From Candidatus Aminicenantota bacterium (GTDB lineage: Bacteria; Acidobacteriota; Aminicenantia; UBA2199): 6,440 bases of DNA. The DNA lies in the NCBI GenBank assembly GCA_024644125.1, contig JAHELQ010000328.1, forward strand, positions 1-6,440, given 5' to 3'. The position numbers and the translations under genes are program-made. The notes under the pieces are model-generated. The model worked only from the letters and a program-made list of their open reading frames with translations, was not told where the DNA came from and did no database searches. This document shows, one piece after another, positions 1 to 6,164 of the stretch (within the stretch, counting starts at the first letter, position 1; every line of letters begins with the position of its first letter).

Positions 1-1564
1 GGCTCAACGCGATGGAGCCGTCGATATTCGAAGTAAAGGTTTTGGATTCCGTTTTTCCCAATCGTAAAGTAACGCTGTTGGATCCGCCTATATAACCTAC
101 GGTGCCGGCGTATTTGACGGTATCCATGTCGGTTCCGCCAGTCTGTAACCCGGTGGATTGATCATAATCAAGATTATCGACTCCATATTCAGCCCCCAAT
201 TGCACGTGATTGGCAATCAGCCAGTTGAAGCGGGTGCTCAGATTTTTCGAGTGAAGCATCGGCTGGATGGGGCTGTCGAGGTAACTCTTCTGATCCAGAT
301 AAGAAACCGTTAAAGAGAAGGTTTTGATGTTCAACATCACATAACTGTTCAATCCTTCGCGATCGTTTTGCAGAAACAGGTTGGCGATGGAGTTGAATTG
401 ACTTCCGATTTTTTTGTAATCGGCGCTGGCGCTCAGAACTCCGGAGTTGAAATTGAAGCCCGCCATCCATGCGTTGTCACCCAACTTTTCCACCGAATCC
501 GCATCGGGAGCTTTCCCAAAATTACTATGCGCATATTCCCCTTTCAAGGTCAACTTGCTTTGCAAAAGGTTCAATTCCCCCCATACCGACAGCATATCTC
601 CCTCGCGGTAGGCATCCTCGCCTCCAAACAGAGTTTTGCTATCCAGAGCGTCTTTACCGGTCATGAACATGCCCCTCACTTTGAACAGCGAATCTTTGTG
701 GAATCCCAGCACCGCGCCGAAAATATTGCCGGAAGCGGGAGGAACGCCGAACCCCTCAAAGCCGGTCTTTTGTTGGGAGTTTGCATAAAAGGAATTAACG
801 TAGAGCGCGTTGGTGTTCAATTCGTATTGGAATCCCCGCCGATTGAGATAGGATGTGGTAAATTCAGAATTGGAGATGATAAGATCGCCGGCTTCCACTT
901 TCCCTTTTCCCTTTTGGAACCTCACCATCATACTCGATGGGTTGAATTTACTTTCGGCCCCAGTCACCTGGTTCATGTAGGTAAATGTGGCATCAATATC
1001 GAATTGATTGTCATCATCGACTATATTTTTGTAAATCCGCATATTCCCGTTGAATTTGAAACTCTCTCCAGGATATTCTGCGTTGTCGTGAATACGGCCG
1101 GCCGCGGAAAGCGAGCCATTGAAATTGACGATAGGCTCCCGTGGAGTCGCCGCATCCCCATACGAACTCGCATCCTGGAAGAATATCTCGGGCGATTCGT
1201 CTTTGGTAAAATTCTTAACCGTGAAAACCGGAGTCAGAATATCAGATCGAAGGCTTCCCTCCTGGTATTCCACGATGTAATATTCCAGTCGATCCCCATA
1301 CAGCGTTTCTGTCGCCAGGTGGTAGTAGACATTTCCATCTACTCCTCTACTCATTTTCCGTACTTGAAACTGTTCCAACCCGGAAGTTTTGTAATATAAT
1401 ACAAACGTCTTATCTGGCTGGACAGGTTTGGCGGTAATGATTAAGTGTCCGGGTTGGACCTCGACGCTGGGCAAAAGATTCGAATATTGGATTGTCTGAG
1501 GGTGCAATAACATAGCAGTCAGCACTAAATATAGCAGGCACAATGCCTGAGTTTTTTTTCTCAT
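1..1564 (-). CDS. Putative outer-membrane beta-barrel protein with N-terminal Ig-like domain (3' end outside window)
   Basis: The frame is open from the ATG at 1564-1562 to the window edge, giving 521 codons and no stop, so the C-terminus is missing. Residues 1-23 look like a signal peptide (MRKK, then a hydrophobic stretch, cleavage near HPQ-TIQ). Residues about 33-116 read as one Ig/Fn3-like beta domain, with the pattern LYYKTSG...YYHLATETLYGDRLEYYIVEY. From about 145 onward there are many short alternating polar/hydrophobic strands ending in aromatics or turns (FNGNMRIYKN, FDIDATFTYMN, LTLKGEYAHSNFG, LSASADYKKIG, VTLRLGK), typical of a large outer-membrane barrel. A GD...RRG segment lies at residues 227-244. 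The start is fixed by a strong ribosome binding site. It lies 84 bp downstream of the PKD gene on the same strand and is probably cotranscribed. I cannot name the family; a porin, transporter or secretion barrel are all possible. Confidence 0.8.
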   Translation of the reverse strand, partial: MRKKTQALCLLYLVLTAMLLHPQTIQYSNLLPSVEVQPGHLIITAKPVQPDKTFVLYYKTSGLEQFQVRKMSRGVDGNVYYHLATETLYGDRLEYYIVEYQEGSLRSDILTPVFTVKNFTKDESPEIFFQDASSYGDAATPREPIVNFNGSLSAAGRIHDNAEYPGESFKFNGNMRIYKNIVDDDNQFDIDATFTYMNQVTGAESKFNPSSMMVRFQKGKGKVEAGDLIISNSEFTTSYLNRRGFQYELNTNALYVNSFYANSQQKTGFEGFGVPPASGNIFGAVLGFHKDSLFKVRGMFMTGKDALDSKTLFGGEDAYREGDMLSVWGELNLLQSKLTLKGEYAHSNFGKAPDADSVEKLGDNAWMAGFNFNSGVLSASADYKKIGSQFNSIANLFLQNDREGLNSYVMLNIKTFSLTVSYLDQKSYLDSPIQPMLHSKNLSTRFNWLIANHVQLGAEYGVDNLDYDQSTGLQTGGTDMDTVKYAGTVGYIGGSNSVTLRLGKTESKTFTSNIDGSIALS

Positions 1565-1648
1565 TTCACACCTCTGGTATTGAATGTACATAATTTTTTT
1601 CGTTTATTCAACAAATTTATAAAAAACACTTTGGTTTCTTTTTTTCAT
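1565..1648. other. AT-rich spacer between PKD and barrel genes
   Basis: This 84-bp spacer is rich in A/T runs. Apart from the ribosome binding site I see no convincing terminator: the best minus-strand stem (AAAC, 6-nt loop, GTTT followed by T) is nearly all A-U and weak. A 6-bp inverted repeat TTGAAT (1580-1585) / ATTCAA (1606-1611) with a 20-nt gap is also present. The spacer is compatible with read-through from the PKD gene. Confidence 0.4.
1569..1575 (-). promoter_or_regulatory. Ribosome binding site of the barrel gene
   Basis: On the minus strand AGAGGTG precedes TGAA and the ATG at 1564. It is a good anti-SD match, with 6 nt between AGAGG and the start codon. It decides the start of the barrel gene and supports that frame over the antisense plus-strand frame. 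Confidence 0.7.
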
Positions 1649-3532
1649 TCAGCGGTCAATTTTAAAAGAGGAAATTTCAGAGGTGATCACGACATTCCCG
1701 GCGGCATCCAGTTGCCGCACATGCCAATAGATCCAGCCCTTCTTCGTGATTTCCTCGAGATTCCACCGGTAACTGGTCTCCATACCCGCACTGACCCACT
1801 CGATGTTGTTGTCGGGTAAAAATTGGAATGGAACCTGCGAGAGGGCTACCTCGTACGGTCCTCCGCCTTTGGGACCCGACCAGCGCAGGACAATCGAATC
1901 GACATCACCAAGTTTGGAATCCTGGGCAGGGTCCACAATTTTCAACGCGGGGACTTCAGCCACAAAATATCGAAGCCTGGGAATCTTTCCGCCGTATGAA
2001 TAGTTGGTGAATTGGAAAGAAAAATGGTGAAGCCCCAAATCCTGGACCGGCAATTTTACCATGAATGCGCTTTCTACGATCACCGGCTTCTTCTCGAAGA
2101 TTTGTGCCTCGAACAATCCGATGACAGCTCCATCCAATAACCATTTTCCTTTCAAGAGCCCACGGCCGCCGGCCATTATTTTCAACCGGTACGAAGGCGA
2201 CGCTCCTTTACGATTTACGATTGCGTAATATTTACCTTCTTGAAATAGAAATTCCAGTAATTGGATCTGAAATCCAGGAGTAATCTCTTGCACCTGAATT
2301 GTTTTTGAGAATTCTTTGCGGCTCTGCCCATCATAATCAATTGCCTTAATTTCATAAACGCCGGTTTTAGTGAACGAATAGGACATCTGTCGAGGCGCGC
2401 TCGTTTTCACGGTACCGTCGCCAAGAATCCATTTTACATTGGGTCCTTTGAACTGCGTCGCCTTAAGAGTCACCTCTTCCCCGGGAATTACCGTGTCTGC
2501 CGAAACGTTTACGCTACGGAGATCCGGCTCTATCATTACGGTCCCCTTGAACGGCGGGTAATTTCCCGAAGGATCTTCGACAGTGACATCCAGAGCTCCG
2601 GCAATTCCCAGCACCTTACCTGTAACCGATGAACCGTTGCTGCGTTCGCCGTCTGAAAAAGACCAGTTAAAATTTCCCGGTTGCACGTTTTCGAGCCGGA
2701 CATCAACCGCTTCGCCGGAGATTGGCGGACTGGACAACCATAAGCGGCGGTTATCCGGTTGCAATTGAACTGTTTTCTCGATGGTCATATCGCTTCGGCC
2801 CGAATAATCGATGGCCCTGATACGGGTAACTCCCGGTTGGATGAAGGTATGCGTCGTGGTTGGAGAAGTTACTGCGGTCTGACCGTCGCCGAATTCCCAT
2901 CTCACCGATTGCCCTTGAAAATTGACGGCCGTCAAACCAACCGCTATTCCCGTATACAAGACATTTGGCGAAACTCCAATGGAACGGTTATCGATTTCCA
3001 CCTTGATGCGCCTCTCCACCGGAACAGTCGCCTGTCCTGCGAAATCGTATGCCTTGATTGTATATACGCCAGATTGTTTAAAAATATGAGAAACTTTCTG
3101 GGAACCGGATAAAATTGTGCTGTCGCCAAAATCCCACTTTATCACTGAGGAATTGAAATTCTGGGCCTCAAGATTGAGAGTTTCCCCTTCGATTGGATTT
3201 CGGGGAAACATTTCTATGCTGCGATTCTCCCGCACAACCAATTGCAATTCCGCCGAATTTCCATCCGATCGGGTGCAACGGATACGGCATACTCCCGGCT
3301 CTTTGGCTATATACTTGATGGACGATGAATTTCCAGGAATTGATTTTGCCGGAACCAACTGCCATTGATACGAATAATTATCCGGCTGCGACACCGGCTC
3401 CCAATCGAGACGCACCTCGTTGCCGACAAAAATCTGCCCCCCAGGCGGAACCTGAACAATACGGTTCCCCACCTGGCCGAACAAAAACAATCCCAACAAG
3501 GCGATGATGACCATAACCAAACAACCTTTCAT
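1649..3532 (-). CDS. Secreted multi-domain protein with four tandem PKD-like repeats and a C-terminal Fn3-like domain
   Basis: This 627-residue protein begins with an N-terminal hydrophobic export signal (residues 1-20, MKGCLVMVIIALLGLFLFGQ). Cleavage is not obvious, so it could stay as a membrane anchor; there is no lipobox. Residues about 25-100 form an Ig-like domain with C82 and C86. Four PKD-like units follow, with core motifs WDFGDS (133-138), WEFGDG (212-217), WSFSDG (290-295) and WILGDG (368-373). Each begins with an (N/D)xRS-type linker and units 1, 2 and 4 end in a (I/Y)D(Y/F)xGQ/R turn; the period is 77-79 residues. Unit 3 is degenerate. Residues about 418-525 form an unrecognised beta-rich domain (GKWLLDGAVIGLFEAQIFEK). 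Residues about 527-627 resemble an Fn3-like domain (LRWSGPKGGGPYEVALS ... GWIYWHVRQLDAAGN). PKD domains normally mediate protein or carbohydrate contacts outside the cell; no enzymatic domain is visible. It lies 152 bp downstream of the CHAT gene on the same strand. A structural, adhesin-like or scaffold role is inferred only. Confidence 0.9.
   Translation of the reverse strand: MKGCLVMVIIALLGLFLFGQVGNRIVQVPPGGQIFVGNEVRLDWEPVSQPDNYSYQWQLVPAKSIPGNSSSIKYIAKEPGVCRIRCTRSDGNSAELQLVVRENRSIEMFPRNPIEGETLNLEAQNFNSSVIKWDFGDSTILSGSQKVSHIFKQSGVYTIKAYDFAGQATVPVERRIKVEIDNRSIGVSPNVLYTGIAVGLTAVNFQGQSVRWEFGDGQTAVTSPTTTHTFIQPGVTRIRAIDYSGRSDMTIEKTVQLQPDNRRLWLSSPPISGEAVDVRLENVQPGNFNWSFSDGERSNGSSVTGKVLGIAGALDVTVEDPSGNYPPFKGTVMIEPDLRSVNVSADTVIPGEEVTLKATQFKGPNVKWILGDGTVKTSAPRQMSYSFTKTGVYEIKAIDYDGQSRKEFSKTIQVQEITPGFQIQLLEFLFQEGKYYAIVNRKGASPSYRLKIMAGGRGLLKGKWLLDGAVIGLFEAQIFEKKPVIVESAFMVKLPVQDLGLHHFSFQFTNYSYGGKIPRLRYFVAEVPALKIVDPAQDSKLGDVDSIVLRWSGPKGGGPYEVALSQVPFQFLPDNNIEWVSAGMETSYRWNLEEITKKGWIYWHVRQLDAAGNVVITSEISSFKIDR
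2281..3229 (-). repeat. Region encoding four tandem PKD-like units
   Basis: Residues about 102-417 of the PKD protein contain four units aligned by the conserved arginine of the linker at residues 104, 183, 262 and 339 (steps of 79, 79 and 77). The tryptophan of the FGDG core is at 133, 212, 290 and 368. The repeat is visible at protein level; the DNA copies are well diverged, so the duplication is old. Confidence 0.75.
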
Positions 3533-3540
3533 CAGTCACT

Positions 3541-3545
3541 CTCCT
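3541..3545 (-). promoter_or_regulatory. Ribosome binding site of the PKD gene
   Basis: On the minus strand the core AGGAG (within TATAGGAGAGTG) lies 8 nt before the ATG at 3532. It is a strong Shine-Dalgarno match and fixes the start of the PKD gene. Confidence 0.7.
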
Positions 3546-3584
3546 ATAAATTGACATCCATAAGACAGAATACTCACTGCCCAC

Positions 3585-3613
3585 ATTCTAGAATAAAATA
3601 AATTGCCTTTAAA
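3585..3613 (-). promoter_or_regulatory. Possible promoter for the PKD and barrel genes
   Basis: On the minus strand TTTAAA (3613-3608) and TAGAAT (3590-3585) are separated by 17 bp. TAGAAT matches the -10 consensus at 5 of 6 positions; the -35 matches at 4 of 6. A transcript would start near 3578 and carry a leader of about 45 nt containing the Shine-Dalgarno. The AT-rich background makes chance matches easy. Confidence 0.3.
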
Positions 3614-3630
3614 TCTCAGTTTTTTTGACC

Positions 3631-3643
3631 CATTCAATGAATG
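3631..3643. promoter_or_regulatory. 13-bp palindrome CATTCAATGAATG (possible operator)
   Basis: Six bases on each side of a central A are perfectly complementary (CATTCA / TGAATG). It lies 42 bp beyond the CHAT stop codon and about 18 bp upstream of the possible -35 of the PKD gene. The loop is too small and the flanking T run is on the wrong side for a minus-strand terminator, so an operator is the more natural reading. The half-site CATTCAAT recurs on the minus strand at 1586-1579, just upstream of the barrel gene. Confidence 0.25.
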
Positions 3644-3684
3644 ACAAAGCAGATTGCTCCGAATCTCAAATCTGGACTGTGCGT

Positions 3685-6069
3685 TTACAAAAAATTGTGG
3701 TAGAGGATGAAGTCGGACCAGATAAAAGGATGGGCGAAAGAGATCGAGACTCCGTTCGGCAAAAAGGCCTCTTGATTCATTAATGTGAGCTTTGCCTTCT
3801 GAAGGCAACGGGACAGATTTCCTCCTTCGAGGTAATGTCGGTAAAACTCCGGCAACAATCGCGAGCTGAACTCGTCAACCGGCCACAGGCTGACCATTAC
3901 TGAATTGGTATTCGCCCGGCGGAACGCCGCCATCATACCTCTTAGCCCTAGAAGTCCCCGTAGGGATTTTTCTGCGGTTTCGCACGCGCTCAAGACCACC
4001 AGTTGAGCATTCAGGGTTGACCGGAACAGATCGTGGGCGTAAAAGAAAGGAGAATGATCGTTGGTATCAGAGAACAAGAAAGCGGAATGGTTTGGATATT
4101 TTTCGTTATTGACGAAATGTGTGGCCAGATGCACGACGCGGGCTTCCGGCGCAAACGCTTCAAAATTGCTTATGGTGAAGTTTTCTCCCAAAAACAGGCG
4201 ACATTGACGACTCCCTACAATTTTTTGAACATCTAGCGCCTCCGCTTTTGCGGAGGGTAATGGATCGAAGAAGAGATCGACGAAAGATGACAAACGCGAT
4301 TCTCTCTTATTGTTGGATTGAATCACAGGATCTGCGAAAATTTCCACTGTATATTTTTTTTGCGGAGGGCAATGGAATGTTTTCTGCAAATGAAACAAAG
4401 AAATGTAGTATGAAACCGCATATTTTTGAATTAAATAATCGACGGCTCTATATTCTGAAAAAATGGCATCCCCAGATGGTTCGCCGGGATTGACATCCAA
4501 TACAAGGGCGTCGAACGGAAGTTTGTAAAACTCCTGTCCAGGAATTACCAGCAGCTCTTCCACATCGGGGCGGCGTGACAGAAGGTCCCGTAGAAGGCAT
4601 TTATAGAGTTCCGCGGCAATGTTCAAATCGAAATGAAGCCTCAGATAATCAACCCTCCCTCCGGCGAAATCATCCAGAGGGGCAGTTAACTGTCCGATTT
4701 GATCGATAATCCAGGAAGAATGTTTCGATAAAATCTCGAATCCTTCACCATGAAGGTCGATCCAGAAGAGAATAGTCTCCTCTTCCAGCAAACAAAACTT
4801 CAGAATCAGTTGCCCGGGCTGCAACTTTTTTTGAATTTGTTTAATATCAAATAAGTCGAGGGAGTAAAACTTGTATCGCAACGAAGCGGACGATATCATT
4901 TCGGCCATTTCAGAGTACTGGTTCCGGAGTTGAGCCATTTTACTTTCATAAAATTCAAGCAAATTCCCATCTTCACGGTCACGGCGGCATTCCTGGTAAC
5001 GTTTGTTGTAAAAGGAAAACTCTTGAGAGAGGCTCTCCTTCTGTTGATTCAAGTAGGACGATGCCCCCGGCCCATCCCCCATCGGCTCAAAATGGGCGTT
5101 GTTTTTTATTTCACTAAAATAAAGGGCCCTGCGAATGTATTCGAAGTTGCCGGTAACTTCATACAGTTCGACATAAAACCGGATCATGTGCCCGTACATT
5201 TCACCGATCTTCTCTTTGTACCGGTAATAGCCACTACTGGTAAAACTGGAGAAATAGTCGCTCAAGGATCGATGCGTTTTCTCGAAGTAATCGAGAGCCG
5301 ATTCGATGTCGCCCCGCTTCCGAGCGAGAATCGCTTCCAGGTAATAATAAAAAAAATAGTGGGAGTGATAGGGAGCGTAGAGATCGTCGATTGTGGAAAG
5401 AACTTTTTCTACCTTTTTATAATCTCCATTTTCAGACAATTGAAGTCCAAATTCAACTAGCATAGGGAGCAAATTCTCAAAGTCTTTTTTTTCGAGCCCC
5501 TCATCTACCGCAGCTTCGAGAAGTCGCGCCGCATCGCGTTGCCTCCCCATCTGTTTTAGCAGCCAATACTCCTGGTAGTAGGTATCCTTTAAATCAAATG
5601 TATGGCTGCACGTCCTGGAGGTTTTGACGCTTCTTTGAATGAATTTAAGGGCGTTTTGACTATCCCCAGCATCTTGATACAATTTACTATAGGTATTGAA
5701 TACCATTACTTTCAACCGGCAATCTCGATATTTTACAGCCGCGTCCATCGCTTTTTGCAGATACCTTTTGGCCAATCCTGTTTTGTTGACCACGCTAAAA
5801 ATCGAAGCGACGCGGTAACACACATACCCCTCTTCGCTACGTTGAACGGTCAATCCCCTAAAAGCCGAGAGGGATATCAGGTATGCATTCAACGCCGGTA
5901 GCAAATCTTGCTTCAACTCATAATAATTGCCGAGGCATTTGTAACCCTCCGCAACCGCAATTTTTAGCGCATCCAATTGCCGTTTGAGCGTTTGGGTTTG
6001 GTCGGCACCCCCGATCAAACTGTTGCATAAAACGACGGATAACAGGAATAAAATTCCCACGGTTCGCAT
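3685..6069 (-). CDS. Exported TPR-CHAT domain protein (caspase-like protease)
   Basis: With the start at 6069 this is 794 residues. Residues 1-22 form a signal peptide (MRTVGILFLLSVVLCNSLIGGA, cleavage near GGA-DQ; the Cys is not in a lipobox). Residues about 43-324 contain roughly seven TPR-like helical pairs (examples: CLGNYYELKQDLLPALNAYL, NTYSKLYQDAGDSQNALKF, LARKRGDIESALDYFEKT). A charged, probably coiled-coil stretch spans about 338-396. The CHAT domain fills about 405-794: VIPGQEFYKLPFDAL (509-523), VVHLATHFVNN with the predicted catalytic His651, VVLSACETA with the predicted catalytic Cys696, then VSLWPVDEFSSRLLPEFYRHY and a terminal HPFIWSDFIL. Both residues of the caspase/separase-type dyad are intact, so an active cysteine protease is expected. 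An upstream in-frame ATG at 6183 would add 38 residues but would overlap the divergent gene and hide the signal peptide, so I chose 6069. No Shine-Dalgarno is visible. It is the first of three same-strand genes. Confidence 0.93.
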   Translation of the reverse strand: MRTVGILFLLSVVLCNSLIGGADQTQTLKRQLDALKIAVAEGYKCLGNYYELKQDLLPALNAYLISLSAFRGLTVQRSEEGYVCYRVASIFSVVNKTGLAKRYLQKAMDAAVKYRDCRLKVMVFNTYSKLYQDAGDSQNALKFIQRSVKTSRTCSHTFDLKDTYYQEYWLLKQMGRQRDAARLLEAAVDEGLEKKDFENLLPMLVEFGLQLSENGDYKKVEKVLSTIDDLYAPYHSHYFFYYYLEAILARKRGDIESALDYFEKTHRSLSDYFSSFTSSGYYRYKEKIGEMYGHMIRFYVELYEVTGNFEYIRRALYFSEIKNNAHFEPMGDGPGASSYLNQQKESLSQEFSFYNKRYQECRRDREDGNLLEFYESKMAQLRNQYSEMAEMISSASLRYKFYSLDLFDIKQIQKKLQPGQLILKFCLLEEETILFWIDLHGEGFEILSKHSSWIIDQIGQLTAPLDDFAGGRVDYLRLHFDLNIAAELYKCLLRDLLSRRPDVEELLVIPGQEFYKLPFDALVLDVNPGEPSGDAIFSEYRAVDYLIQKYAVSYYISLFHLQKTFHCPPQKKYTVEIFADPVIQSNNKRESRLSSFVDLFFDPLPSAKAEALDVQKIVGSRQCRLFLGENFTISNFEAFAPEARVVHLATHFVNNEKYPNHSAFLFSDTNDHSPFFYAHDLFRSTLNAQLVVLSACETAEKSLRGLLGLRGMMAAFRRANTNSVMVSLWPVDEFSSRLLPEFYRHYLEGGNLSRCLQKAKLTLMNQEAFLPNGVSISFAHPFIWSDFILYHNFL

Positions 6070-6076
6070 GATTGTT

Positions 6077-6105
6077 ATTTTAGAATAAATTTTCTTTTTT
6101 TGCAA
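6077..6105 (-). promoter_or_regulatory. Possible promoter of the CHAT gene, leaderless if real
   Basis: On the minus strand TTGCAA (6105-6100) and TAAAAT (6082-6077) are 17 bp apart. The -10 is only 7 nt from the ATG at 6069, so transcription would begin at or next to the start codon. This agrees with the absence of a Shine-Dalgarno, but the region is so AT-rich that the match could be chance. Confidence 0.3.
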
Positions 6106-6118
6106 TTTTTCACAATTA

Positions 6119-6147
6119 TTGATTCTATTGAAATATTGGGATAAAAT
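6119..6147 (+). promoter_or_regulatory. Possible promoter of the divergent CARDB-like gene
   Basis: TTGATT (6119-6124) and TAAAAT (6142-6147) are separated by exactly 17 bp. A start near 6154 would leave a leader of about 11 nt before the ATG at 6165. It overlaps the inverted repeat at 6122-6159. Confidence 0.4.
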
Positions 6148-6159
6148 AACCAATAGAAT
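6122..6159. promoter_or_regulatory. 9-bp inverted repeat over the divergent promoter (possible operator)
   Basis: ATTCTATTG (6122-6130) and CAATAGAAT (6151-6159) are perfect complements with a 20-bp gap. The gap contains the -10 of the plus-strand promoter. A second, competing pair TATTGG (6134-6139) / CCAATA (6150-6155) is nested inside. The placement fits a regulator-binding site that could control the plus-strand gene and perhaps both directions. Confidence 0.35.
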
Positions 6160-6164
6160 TTTAC

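Larger units (their letters stand above)
6070..6164. other. Divergent AT-rich intergenic region
   Basis: This 95-bp region separates the two divergent start codons. It carries back-to-back candidate promoters and the inverted repeat described separately, and three TATTG words at 6117, 6126 and 6134 spaced 8-9 bp. I see no RNA gene or small ORF in it. Confidence 0.6.

Noticed and set aside
368..1399. Plus-strand open frame of 343 codons
   Set aside because: It has no signal peptide, recognisable domain or ribosome binding site and lies entirely antisense to the barrel gene, whose product reads like a real protein from end to end.
1612..1645. Terminator between the PKD and barrel genes
   Set aside because: The only stem is short, almost purely A-U and includes a wobble pair; it is not distinguishable from AT-rich background.
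1649..1960. Type IX secretion C-terminal sorting domain on the PKD protein
   Set aside because: The C-terminus is an Fn3-like fold ending in SSFKIDR and lacks the conserved glycine and lysine-rich end typical of that signal; the CHAT protein lacks it as well.
3533..3684. Terminator or small gene in the CHAT-PKD spacer
   Set aside because: No GC-rich stem followed by T on the minus strand is present, and the short open frames here lack ribosome binding sites and overlap the flanking genes.
4930..5460. Plus-strand open frame of 176 codons
   Set aside because: It is antisense to the TPR and coiled-coil part of the CHAT gene; the minus-strand product has clear family motifs and this one has none.
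6122..6159. Insertion-sequence end or attachment site
   Set aside because: There is no transposase or integrase nearby and no flanking target duplication; a promoter operator explains the inverted repeat more simply.
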